Of a DNA stretch of 18,543 bases, positions 1-6,848 are shown piece after piece. The position numbers and the translations under genes were made by a program. The notes under the pieces are model-generated. The model had not been told where the DNA came from and ran no database searches. It was given only the letters and a program-made list of their open reading frames with translations. The number at the start of each line of letters is the position of its first letter. Positions within the stretch are counted from its first letter, which is position 1. The DNA comes from Gammaproteobacteria bacterium (GTDB taxonomy: Bacteria > Pseudomonadota > Gammaproteobacteria > GRL18). The DNA lies in assembly GCA_013139395.1 (NCBI GenBank), contig WTAX01000247.1, positions 1 through 18,543 of the forward strand, given 5' to 3'.

Positions 1-414
1 GGTCCTTCTGTCGGTGCACCTTCAGTTGAAAGTCTTCAGGTTCTTTTTATGGCGACTTATGATTTAGATCGTTTTAAACGTTTTATTCAAAGCCCAAACT
101 TTCAAGCTGTTTACATTCTTGATAATAAGACATTTTCAGAAATTCAAAAAGATGATATTGCCTTATTAGAGTTTGGTTACCGTTTCTTACGTCAGGTTCT
201 GTTTGGTGAGAAAACAATTGAGTTGAAAAATGATGCCGTTACCAAACGTGCTGAAGAACGTAAAGAATATTGGAAAGTACGTCATGATGCCGAGATGGAA
301 TATGCAAATCTTAATGATCCACGCTATGATCCTAAAGTAATGGGTGATGAAGTCATGGGTGATAATAAATTAGCAGAGAAGGCCGAAGCTGCTAAAAAGG
401 ATCAGGAAAAGTAA
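1..414 (+). CDS. Unrecognised protein, 3' portion (5' end outside window)
   Basis: The reading frame is open from base 1 and ends with TAA at 412-414. An in-frame ATG at 49 exists, but the residues before it (GPSVGAPSVESLQVLF) read as ordinary protein and no ribosome binding site precedes it, so the gene most likely begins upstream. I do not recognise the family. The visible part has a mixed segment (about the first 75 residues) with several aromatics, then a strongly charged, Ala/Lys/Glu-rich tail containing two near-copies of the tetrapeptide VMGD, probably helical and soluble. No membrane segment or metal motif is visible. The metallophosphoesterase gene starts 15 bases after its stop, so the two are probably cotranscribed. 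That it codes for protein is fairly certain; its function is unknown. Confidence 0.7.
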   Translation, partial: GPSVGAPSVESLQVLFMATYDLDRFKRFIQSPNFQAVYILDNKTFSEIQKDDIALLEFGYRFLRQVLFGEKTIELKNDAVTKRAEERKEYWKVRHDAEMEYANLNDPRYDPKVMGDEVMGDNKLAEKAEAAKKDQEK

Positions 415-429
415 GAAGAAACTATCACT

Positions 430-990
430 ATGCTTTTAAATAAGGAAACTAATTTTACACACTTTTCAAGGATGAAAATTGGTATTATCTCAGACACTCA
501 TGATGAATTGAGTGAGCAGGTTAATGCGATTATAAGTGAGTGTGATATTGCCATACACGCAGGTGATATCGGTTCAAGCTCTGTTCTTGAAGCATTGAAA
601 CCCAAATCAGGCCACATTATTGCTGTTGCTGGAAATAATGATAAGCCCTATTTGTGGGACTTTAAAGATTGGGAATTGGTAAAACACCTGCCTCATGTCC
701 TGGAATTATCTGTTCCAGGAGGTAAGATTGTTATTGAACATGGTCATGAACATGATATGTATATGCCTGCCCATAGTGATCTGAGAAATGCCCATTCTGA
801 TGCCAGAGTTATTGTCTATGGCCATACACATATACAGGTAATAGATAAAGAAAATCTGAGTCAACACGTGATTAACCCGGGTGCTGCAGGTTATACAAGA
901 AACAAGGGTGGTCCTTCTTGTGTTGTGCTTAGTATAGAAGACAAAGATTGGGATTATAAAGTCTTTAAGTTTGAAGACAAGCCTCTTTAA
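430..990 (+). CDS. YfcE/MJ0936-type metallophosphoesterase
   Basis: Predicted cytoplasmic phosphodiesterase of the small calcineurin-like metallophosphoesterase family (YfcE/MJ0936). These enzymes use two metal ions, and their physiological substrate is usually unknown. All expected metal-ligand motifs are present in order: SDTHD (residues 21-25), AGDIG (44-48), GNND (68-71), EHGHEHD (103-109) and GHTH (131-134). The length of 186 aa is slightly longer than usual because of about 14 residues before the typical MKIGIISDTH opening. The ATG at 472 would give that typical start, but its AAGG lies directly against the codon. The ATG at 430 has a purine-rich AAGAAGAAA at better spacing, so I keep 430 while noting 472 as a real alternative. 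It lies 15 bases after the preceding gene and converges on nhaA. Confidence 0.88.
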   Translation: MLLNKETNFTHFSRMKIGIISDTHDELSEQVNAIISECDIAIHAGDIGSSSVLEALKPKSGHIIAVAGNNDKPYLWDFKDWELVKHLPHVLELSVPGGKIVIEHGHEHDMYMPAHSDLRNAHSDARVIVYGHTHIQVIDKENLSQHVINPGAAGYTRNKGGPSCVVLSIEDKDWDYKVFKFEDKPL

Positions 991-1016
991 TTACCCTTTT
1001 TAACTGCTTTTTTTAA

Positions 1017-2207
1017 CTATTTAGGCAATACCTTATTTAAATAAAAGTAGCCTGTAATTGCTGAAATAGTTGAGCCAATTAAAATACCTAAACGATCATT
1101 CATCAATGTCGCTTCTGTACCGCCTTGTTCAAATGCCAATGAGCCGATAAAGAGACTCATGGTAAATCCAACACCGCAAAGCAATGACACACCATAAAGC
1201 TGTTTCCAGTTTATCTCATCTGGTAGTGAGGCTATTCCTAATTTTATGGCAATAAAGCTGAACAGCATAATACCAATTTGTTTGCCAAAAAATAAACCCA
1301 TAATAATACCTAATGGTATAGGTTCAAGCAATGTGTTAATACTTAAACCGTCTAATGGGACTCCGGCATTAGCAAAAGCAAATGTCGGGATAATAACATA
1401 GGAAACACTGCCATGAAGATCATGCTCAAGATTTTTAGCCAGCGATCGTTCATGTTTTGAGTTAGTTTTAAGTGGAATAAAAAATGCCAGAAGTACACCG
1501 GCTAATGTGGCGTGCACGCCTGATTTTAAAACGGCAATCCACAAAATAATGCCAACCAGAATATAGGGGGTTATTGATCTTACGTTACGATTATTAAATA
1601 TCGCCAGAACAATAAGAGAAACAGCAGCTATAAGAAGACTAGTTGTTGATAACTCACTGGTATAAAAAATCGCAATAATAACAATAGCACCCATATCATC
1701 CATTATAGCCAGTGAAACCAGAAAAATTTTAAGAGCTACGGGTACTCTTTTGCCAAAAACAGCTAAAATTCCTAAAGCAAAGGCAATATCAGTTGCGGCA
1801 GGAATCGCCCATCCTCTTAATGCCGCAGGATCATTTAAATTTAGTGAAGCATATATCAATGCTGGGATTAACATACCGCCAATGGCAGCACAAGCAGGAA
1901 GTATGATTTTTTTTGGTTCTGATAATTCACCTTCAATTAGCTCTCTTTTTAACTCAAGACCAATTAAAAAGAAAAAGATAGCCATTAAACCATCATTAAT
2001 CCATAAAATTAATGGTTTGGCGATATGCAGAGCACCCACTCTGACTTCAACAGGCACTTCAAGAAGATCATCATAGATATTATTGAGCGGAGTATTGGCA
2101 ATAATAATTGCTGAAATAGCCGCAATCATTAAAAGAATCCCGCTAGCACTTTCTTTTTTTAAAAAACGTTGAAAAAAACTTTGAAACGTATTGTTAGAAG
2201 GTTGCAT
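1017..2207 (-). CDS. nhaA: Na+/H+ antiporter NhaA
   Basis: Inner-membrane antiporter that exports Na+ (or Li+) in exchange for protons, serving pH and sodium homeostasis. The length of 396 aa and the about twelve hydrophobic segments match the family. Family landmarks are visible: the discontinuous-helix motif PAATDIAFALG, the paired aspartates in AIMDDMGAIVIIAIFYT (equivalent to Asp163/Asp164 of the E. coli protein), the GVHATLAGVLLAFFIPL helix, the FGKQIGI lysine corresponding to Lys300, and the CGVGFTMSLFIGSLAF segment. The start ATG has a GGAT purine stretch about ten bases upstream. It is a single gene, convergent with the metallophosphoesterase, with its own predicted promoter at 2269-2297. 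No nhaR regulator is adjacent. Confidence 0.97.
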   Translation of the reverse strand: MQPSNNTFQSFFQRFLKKESASGILLMIAAISAIIIANTPLNNIYDDLLEVPVEVRVGALHIAKPLILWINDGLMAIFFFLIGLELKRELIEGELSEPKKIILPACAAIGGMLIPALIYASLNLNDPAALRGWAIPAATDIAFALGILAVFGKRVPVALKIFLVSLAIMDDMGAIVIIAIFYTSELSTTSLLIAAVSLIVLAIFNNRNVRSITPYILVGIILWIAVLKSGVHATLAGVLLAFFIPLKTNSKHERSLAKNLEHDLHGSVSYVIIPTFAFANAGVPLDGLSINTLLEPIPLGIIMGLFFGKQIGIMLFSFIAIKLGIASLPDEINWKQLYGVSLLCGVGFTMSLFIGSLAFEQGGTEATLMNDRLGILIGSTISAITGYFYLNKVLPK

Positions 2208-2268
2208 ATTATTACTATCCAGAAAAATGGGATATTATTTAGTAGAATAAATGACTACATAAGGTAGC

Positions 2269-2297
2269 ATTTTAACCTTATTTCTGTAAGGATCCAA
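2269..2297 (-). promoter_or_regulatory. Predicted sigma70 promoter of nhaA
   Basis: On the minus strand a TTGGAT hexamer (2292-2297) is followed after exactly 17 bases by TAAAAT (2269-2274), about 60 bases before the nhaA start. The spacing is ideal and each hexamer departs from consensus by two bases or fewer. It is a sequence-only prediction in AT-rich DNA, so chance matches are possible. Confidence 0.4.
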
Positions 2298-2327
2298 GAA
2301 TGCCATAACTAAGAAGCTGGGTTGTAA

Positions 2328-2453
2328 AAAGATAATTGCTGGATTTTTTTATTAAAACCTATCATTATAAATAATAGTTATAAACAAGAGATTATTACAG
2401 AAAAAGAATATAAAAATGCTAAGAAAGCTATTATGCAGCGCTATGATAATTAA
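2328..2453 (+). pseudogene. Possible SHOCT-like gene remnant
   Basis: A short open frame without any ATG, GTG or TTG start ends in TAA at 2451-2453. Its C-terminal half reads SYKQEIITEKEYKNAKKAIM, which resembles the short C-terminal SHOCT-type motif (consensus roughly 'ITEEEFEAKK.LL'). The lack of a start and the short upstream frame suggest the worn 3' end of a lost gene rather than a working one. It ends two bases before the stop of the convergent DUF4124-like gene. The resemblance was judged by eye and could be coincidental. Confidence 0.28.
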
Positions 2454-2455
2454 TT

Positions 2456-3016
2456 TTATGTGTTTTTTTGATAATTTAACCAGGCATTTTCGATTGCACG
2501 GTTAAATTCTATTGTTGATGAAGTCGTTGATTGAGTGATTAAAATCTCTTCAAATAAGGTACGGATGCCAGGAATGTGTGCTTCAATGGATTGGCCTTTC
2601 CATTGTCTTTTTTTCATATATTTCGATAGCTTTACATAGGTTGCAGCAACCATATTATAAGCTGTGCTTATTTTTCCCCGCTGCGCATGTGAATTGACCT
2701 TGTCAGTAATTGTTTGAGCATGAACTTCTATGTCTTTTGGTGTTTCTGCGCTAATGAGTTTCTTTTGTAGTTGAATAAAAGCTGGTTGTAAAAATGCAGC
2801 ACTTCTTTTACGTTTTACCTTGCCTTTTGTTACAAGTGACTGAGTTGAGTTGCGACTATAGCTTTGTCTTGATTGTAAACGATTGGATTTTGAACAGCCT
2901 TGATTAGTGAATTCAATGGTGCCATCAGGTTGAACACATTGAGAGATACTTCCAGCCATAACATTATGACTGATGAATAAGAAGGTAGTTAATATGACTG
3001 GCAGTGGTGTATTCAT
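2456..3016 (-). CDS. DUF4124-like secreted protein
   Basis: Predicted periplasmic protein of unknown function, 186 aa. An N-terminal signal peptide (roughly residues 1-21, ending near VMAGS) is followed by a short DUF4124-type motif: SISQCVQPDGTIEFTNQGCS, with the typical pattern of Cys, Gly-Thr-[Ile/Val]-x-[Phe/Tyr]-[Thr/Ser] and a second Cys. The remaining residues (about 50-186) are basic and probably helical and match nothing I can name. The start has AGGATACT just before the ATG, a reasonable ribosome binding site. It appears to be a single gene; upstream lies the foldback element at 3054-3233, so its promoter must lie in the 37 bases between them or come from the element. Confidence 0.72.
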   Translation of the reverse strand: MNTPLPVILTTFLFISHNVMAGSISQCVQPDGTIEFTNQGCSKSNRLQSRQSYSRNSTQSLVTKGKVKRKRSAAFLQPAFIQLQKKLISAETPKDIEVHAQTITDKVNSHAQRGKISTAYNMVAATYVKLSKYMKKRQWKGQSIEAHIPGIRTLFEEILITQSTTSSTIEFNRAIENAWLNYQKNT

Positions 3017-3053
3017 AGTATCCTGTTGGTCTCAATATCATAGATTGATATGG

Positions 3054-3233
3054 CTAGGAGCCTGTCCGAGAATAGAAGTCGTAGCGAGGGAAAGCTGTTT
3101 TGAGCCAGATATTTCTATCATTTGAAGCCAATAGTTGTTCTATTCTCTTAATAAAAAGAATGAAAATGATAGGAATATCTGGCCAAAATCAGTTTTTCCG
3201 CAGTAGACTTTCTATTCTCGGACAGGCTCCTAG
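3054..3233. mobile_element. MITE-like palindromic element flanked by CTAG
   Basis: A 20-base perfect terminal inverted repeat, GAGCCTGTCCGAGAATAGAA (3058-3077) and its complement (3210-3229), is bounded on both outer sides by CTAG (3054-3057 and 3230-3233). The interior continues as an imperfect palindrome, for example CCAGATATTTCTATCATTT in the left arm against the complement of AATGATAGGAATATCTGG in the right arm. There is no transposase frame inside. Size, terminal repeats and a CTAG flank fit a non-autonomous element mobilised by an IS5-type transposase, whose groups include ones using YTAR targets. The family assignment is an inference. It fills much of the 411-base gap between 3016 and 3428; the rest (3234-3427) is AT-rich and presumably holds the promoter of the next gene. 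Confidence 0.8.
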
Positions 3234-3427
3234 TATAGCTGAAAGATAAATTTTGAGCGGAAATTTAGAAAAATATTTATGGTTTATTGCTTGATTTTAG
3301 GTAATGATCACACTTTAAGCTATTAATTCTAGAAATAAATTCACTTTTTCGTAGTTTTGCTAGCACATGTTTGTGATGAAATATAAAATAGGGCACAATA
3401 ATATCATGAATTTGTCATTGAGGATGT

Positions 3428-4795
3428 ATGACAGTTAAAAATAAAAAAATATTAGCACAAAATATTGTTGTTGGTATGTATGTGTCTGCTCTTGATCGCC
3501 CCTGGATAGAAACAGATTTTCTCCTTGAAGGCTTTTTTCTGGAAAATGGCAAAGATGTTGAAAGAATTCAGCAACTTTGTGAGTTTGTGTATATTGATGT
3601 TGAATTAACAAGTGAACGAATCACAATCAACACAGCAGAACCTTCTTTACTTGCAAAAATAAAAACTATTGCTAATACTGATATCAAAGACATCAGTTTT
3701 ACTCGAAAGTCGAGTGTTATTAAAAGTAAAGGTATACCTGCACCAGAAACTCATTATAAAAAAACCACTTCTTTTTCCACTGAATTTAGAACGGCAAATC
3801 AACTTTATAAAGATATTACTATTGCTGCATCACAATTATTTTCAGACGCCAGTACGCAAAAAGATATTGATTTAGCGCTTGTTAAACGCTCAGCGACTGC
3901 TGTTGTTGATAGTGTTGTTCGTAACCCTGATGCTTTCCTGTGGCTCACCCGATTACATGAAAAAGACACCCATTCTCATCACCGTTCTCTTAGAACCTCT
4001 ATCTGGGCAATTGCTTTTGGTCGTTATTTAGGCCTGGAAAAAGAAAAGTTAAATAACTTATCGACCGCATTGCTTTTGTGTAATATAGGTAAAGCAAAAC
4101 TACCTGTAGAATTACTTGAGCATGAAGATGAATTAAATGCTGAAGAACTGCTGCAATATAAAAACCATGTTGAGTTAACATTGGAAGCTCTTAAGATTAT
4201 GGGGCGGACACCGCAAGCTATCATAACAATTATCAGGGCTCATTGTGAACGCTATGATGGCTCTGGGTATCCATTACATCTTATGGGCGACGAAATCTCT
4301 TTTTTAGCTCAGATTGCAGGGGTGGTCAGCTATTATGAAGAAATTACTAATCGTAGAATTCAAGAAAATTCATTGGATCCTGCTCGTGCGGTAGAACACC
4401 TTTATAGTTTGCGCAATAAACTATTTATGTCTGACTTAGTAGAAGAGTTTATTTGTTCGATTGGTATTTACCCGGTCGGATCAATTGTTGAATTAAACTC
4501 AAAAGAAATTGCCATTATTGTTGAGCAAAATAGCCAAAATCAACTATTGCCAAAAGTTTTGATCCTTCGTGATATAAAGCGTGAACCTGTTAATGTATTT
4601 AAATTATTGGATTTATATAAAATTAATCAGGATAGTGGCAGTATTAGTCCCAAAATTATCAATACTTACCCGTTGGGAACATTTGCTATTGATGTATCAG
4701 AAGTGACTCAGGGGTTAGATACAGCAACCAAAAAAATCACTATGAAGAATAATCATTGGGATATAAAAGGATTATTAAAGAAGGTTTTATCATGA
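3428..4795 (+). CDS. DUF3391/HD-GYP protein with degenerate active site
   Basis: The protein (455 aa) has the architecture of class II c-di-GMP phosphodiesterases: an N-terminal DUF3391 domain (about residues 4-130) and an HD-GYP domain (about 155-345), then about 110 extra residues. GSGYP (278-282), the first histidine region (HSHHRS, 182-187), His247 and His272 are kept. However, the defining His-Asp pair of the HD motif is replaced by Cys218-Asn219 (LLLCNIGK). The HHE motif reads His272-Cys273-Glu274, and the later conserved aspartate before the xYDA element appears to be Ser301. With this many metal ligands changed, hydrolysis of c-di-GMP is unlikely; a binding or scaffold role is possible. 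A GAGG lies four bases before the ATG. The stop overlaps the start of the lipoprotein gene (ATGA), indicating coupled expression. Confidence 0.9.
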   Translation: MTVKNKKILAQNIVVGMYVSALDRPWIETDFLLEGFFLENGKDVERIQQLCEFVYIDVELTSERITINTAEPSLLAKIKTIANTDIKDISFTRKSSVIKSKGIPAPETHYKKTTSFSTEFRTANQLYKDITIAASQLFSDASTQKDIDLALVKRSATAVVDSVVRNPDAFLWLTRLHEKDTHSHHRSLRTSIWAIAFGRYLGLEKEKLNNLSTALLLCNIGKAKLPVELLEHEDELNAEELLQYKNHVELTLEALKIMGRTPQAIITIIRAHCERYDGSGYPLHLMGDEISFLAQIAGVVSYYEEITNRRIQENSLDPARAVEHLYSLRNKLFMSDLVEEFICSIGIYPVGSIVELNSKEIAIIVEQNSQNQLLPKVLILRDIKREPVNVFKLLDLYKINQDSGSISPKIINTYPLGTFAIDVSEVTQGLDTATKKITMKNNHWDIKGLLKKVLS

Positions 4796-5334
4796 ATAAA
4801 GCCATTGTAATACTGCTTATAATTACTCTGTCAGGTTGTCAGTCAGCCGTACTTATTGAAAGTGAAGGGCGTTATGTTGAAGTGGTAGCAAAACCATCAA
4901 TTGAAATTACTCAGGCGATTGAAATTGCTCCTGATTCAGCAAGAGCATTTTTACAAAATGGTAAAGTAATCTCTATGGCTCAATTGAATTTATATGATAT
5001 TAATTGTGAAATAGAAATTAATACAGTTAGCGAATCTCGCCAAATAATAGAGCCGGGTATTTTTAACATTCTGGCAATTGCTCAGGAAGAAAGTCCAATT
5101 GTTATGAGCAAATCAGTGATGGTTGCCTCGTTAACTTATGCATGGGCATCAGATTCTCCAGTCGATATTAAACGATATTATCATTTTAGCTTGTCTGCAA
5201 AGGACTCTCAGTCAAATTCCCAAGTCAGGGCTTTAATCTGTAGAGGTGCGCAAGACGAACCTGTTAACGCCAGATTACCCACCTTTGAGCAAATGAGACT
5301 TGCCAGTGGTCAGTATATTATATTTAATTTATAA
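4792..5334 (+). CDS. Putative lipoprotein of unknown function
   Basis: The ATG at 4792 overlaps the TGA of the HD-GYP gene (ATGA) and is preceded by AAGAAGG, a good ribosome binding site. It gives a classical lipoprotein signal: positive MNK, a hydrophobic stretch and the lipobox LSGC (residues 14-17), so the mature protein would begin at Cys17 and be lipid-anchored. A longer frame from 4756 would bury this signal and is rejected. The mature part (about 164 aa) contains two further cysteines (in DINCEIEIN and LICRG) that could form a disulfide, and ends with FEQMRLASGQYIIF. I do not recognise the family. Coupling to the HD-GYP gene suggests a shared, possibly envelope-signalling, role, but that is only context. 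Confidence 0.8.
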   Translation: MNKAIVILLIITLSGCQSAVLIESEGRYVEVVAKPSIEITQAIEIAPDSARAFLQNGKVISMAQLNLYDINCEIEINTVSESRQIIEPGIFNILAIAQEESPIVMSKSVMVASLTYAWASDSPVDIKRYYHFSLSAKDSQSNSQVRALICRGAQDEPVNARLPTFEQMRLASGQYIIFNL

Positions 5335-5353
5335 GTTACTATAGTACTAAAGT

Positions 5354-5371
5354 TGATGCAAACAGGCATCA
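5354..5371 (+). terminator. Weak hairpin after lipoprotein gene
   Basis: TGATGC (5354-5359) and GCATCA (5366-5371) form a six-base stem with a six-base loop, 20 bases past the lipoprotein stop, followed by GTTTATACTTTT. It may end the HD-GYP/lipoprotein transcript, but the stem is short and the T tract is interrupted. Confidence 0.28.
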
Positions 5372-5391
5372 GTTTATACTTTTGATTATTT

Positions 5392-5539
5392 GTAACTATT
5401 CAGTGAGCATTTCTAATTACTAGTGTTAAGCCTATGGTCACTTATTTTTCTAACTTTGAAAACTCGCTACGCTCAGACAATCAAAGTCAGAAAAATAAGC
5501 AACCACAGGCTTTTTGTAAACAACACGCTGAATAGTTAC
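5392..5539. repeat. Foldback repeat, family B copy 1
   Basis: The termini GTAACTATTCAG (5392-5403) and CTGAATAGTTAC (5528-5539) are perfect complements. The interior is also palindromic: AAGCCTATGGTCACTTATTTTTCTAACTTTGA (written here as two arms around 5435-5460) pairs with the stretch TCAAAGTCAGAAAAATAAGC and the following ACCACAGGCTT. No protein frame lies inside. A shortened relative occurs at 6711-6801, which makes this a dispersed non-autonomous element rather than a terminator. It lies just upstream of the surface-antigen-like gene. Confidence 0.72.
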
Positions 5540-5566
5540 GGTTATTTTTAATAAATGGAAAAAAAT

Positions 5567-5944
5567 ATGCAGCAAAATAAAATCCTGATGTTGACTATAA
5601 AAACTATTCTTATTTTGAGTCTTTTATTGATATTCAGCTCTAATTCATATGCTGTGAATATGCAGTTTCTTAAATACAGTCCTGTAGCTAAATTTACGTC
5701 TGAAGATTTTGCAATGTTACAAACAACGGGTATTAAAGCACTGAATGATAATGCCGATGGAAAAACTAGTGAGTGGAAAAATCCTGAAACAAATCATTCA
5801 GGTTCAATTACGCCATTAGAATCATCTACTATTGATGGTATGCAGTGTAGAAAAACAAAAATTACGAATCAGACAAAAAGTAACAAAGGCGAGGTAGTTT
5901 TTACTTTCTGTAAAGTAAAAGATCATTGGAAAGTTTTAAAATAA
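5567..5944 (+). CDS. RT0821/17-kDa surface-antigen-like protein
   Basis: Predicted exported protein of 125 aa. The signal peptide covers about the first 27 residues (ending NSYA). The mature part follows the pattern of the RT0821/Lpp0805 and 17-kDa surface-antigen C-terminal domain: GKTSEWKNPETNHSGSITPL, then GMQCRKTKI and a second cysteine in FTFCKVKDHWKVL. The two cysteines and the 'W-[KR]-NP...G-[ST]-[IV]-TP' and terminal 'W-K-[VI]' features are typical. The Gly-rich membrane-inserting region found in 17-kDa antigens is absent, so this is the short form. ATG 5567 is preferred over ATG 5555 because GGAAAAAA lies correctly before it, while nothing precedes 5555. The next gene begins 18 bases downstream, probably in one operon. 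Confidence 0.66.
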   Translation: MQQNKILMLTIKTILILSLLLIFSSNSYAVNMQFLKYSPVAKFTSEDFAMLQTTGIKALNDNADGKTSEWKNPETNHSGSITPLESSTIDGMQCRKTKITNQTKSNKGEVVFTFCKVKDHWKVLK

Positions 5945-5962
5945 GGGAATGCAGGTATCAAA

Positions 5963-6697
5963 ATGAAAAAAATTAAATTTTTAATATTATTACTATTTGT
6001 TTTGTTTGTAGTTCAGGTTCAAGCTCAGACTATTTCTTTGGTTGTTAATACCTGGCCTCCCTATGTTGATACGGCTCTAGCAGATGATGGTCTGGCCATG
6101 AAGATAGTCAAAACTGCTTTTAAACAAGTAGGATACACACCTGAGGTAAGAATTCAAAAGTGGGAAAAAGCATTAGAAGGTTCTAAGCTAGGTGTTTATG
6201 ATGTTGTTGGTGCGATATGGAAAACCAGAGAAAGGAAAGGTAAGCTGCTTTATAGTAATGCCTATCTAACAAATAATATCATACTGGTTGCCCATGTTAA
6301 TAGTCAAATGAAATTCGATTCATTAACTGATCTTCAGGGGGTTCTTGTTGGCGTTTTAAAAGGTTATGAATATGATGAGAAATTTATGAAAGATCCTAAG
6401 ATCTTAAAATTTCAAGCCAATCGACTTACTCAAAATTTAATTTCTGTGCAAAATGGAAAATTAGATGTTGCTGTGGCTGATAAGCGTCTGGCAATGTATG
6501 AGTTGAAGCATTTCATGGGTAGTAATAGCAGTGAATTTCAGTTTTTACCCAAACCATTAAGTTCACGTAAACTCTATATCGCAGCTCCCATTGAAAATGC
6601 TGGAAGTAAGGTATTGATTGCAAAATTTAATCAGGGTTTGGCCGCAATTAAGAAAGATGGTACGTACCAAAAAATATTAGATGAATATACGTTTTAA
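5963..6697 (+). CDS. Periplasmic solute-binding protein (SBP_bac_3 family)
   Basis: Predicted periplasmic protein of 244 aa with a clear signal peptide (cleavage near QVQA, residue 21). The mature part follows the family 3 extracellular solute-binding pattern: an opening beta strand, NTWPPYVD ligand-site segment, GLAMKIVKTAFKQVGY, a WEKAL helix, YDVVGAIWKTRER, an L-G-V-x-K-G-Y-E-Y-type element at LVGVLKGYEYD, and the closing FNQGLAAIKKDGTYQKILDEY. The short length is typical of versions without a fixed partner transporter, and no permease or ATPase gene is adjacent, so the ligand is unknown. The start is preceded by GCAGGT at suitable spacing. The gene pairs with the surface-antigen-like gene, and both are bracketed by related foldback repeats. 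Confidence 0.85.
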   Translation: MKKIKFLILLLFVLFVVQVQAQTISLVVNTWPPYVDTALADDGLAMKIVKTAFKQVGYTPEVRIQKWEKALEGSKLGVYDVVGAIWKTRERKGKLLYSNAYLTNNIILVAHVNSQMKFDSLTDLQGVLVGVLKGYEYDEKFMKDPKILKFQANRLTQNLISVQNGKLDVAVADKRLAMYELKHFMGSNSSEFQFLPKPLSSRKLYIAAPIENAGSKVLIAKFNQGLAAIKKDGTYQKILDEYTF

Positions 6698-6710
6698 GTT
6701 AATTTTGTCA

Positions 6711-6801
6711 TAACTACTCAGCCTATTGTTAACAAAAAGTCAGAAAAATAAGTAACAATAGGCTTACCAGGCTTTATTTAAAAACACATGCTGAGTAGTT
6801 A
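6711..6801. repeat. Foldback repeat, family B copy 2 (shortened)
   Basis: TAACTACTCAG (6711-6721) and CTGAGTAGTTA (6791-6801) are perfect complements. The inner sequence AGTCAGAAAAATAAG followed by AACaAtAGGCTT matches the right half of the copy at 5392-5539 in the same orientation, while most of the left half is missing. It is therefore an internally deleted relative. It lies between two convergent genes and might also end their transcripts. Confidence 0.66.
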
Positions 6802-6808
6802 CAATTTT

Positions 6809-6848
6809 GTTAAATAGTTAAGAACTTTGTTAAATAGTTAAGGACTTT
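6809..6848. repeat. 20-base tandem duplication across the HprK-related kinase stop
   Basis: GTTAAATAGTTAAGAACTTT (6809-6828) is directly repeated at 6829-6848 with one mismatch. The second unit contains the kinase stop codon (TAA on the minus strand at 6840-6838), so the last codons and stop of that gene have been copied just beyond its end. Confidence 0.75.

Noticed and set aside
1750..2076. 108-codon open frame opposite nhaA
   Set aside because: It mirrors the nhaA codons on the other strand and has no own ribosome binding site or recognisable protein character.
3401..3418. Pho-box-like sequence ATATCAT-GAAT-TTGTCAT before the HD-GYP gene
   Set aside because: It ends nine bases before the start codon, leaving no room for a -10 region and leader; the first half matches weakly.
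6704..6721. TTGTCATAACTACTC at the edge of the family B repeat, resembling a Pho half-site
   Set aside because: It lies between convergent gene ends with no promoter target, and the second half does not match.
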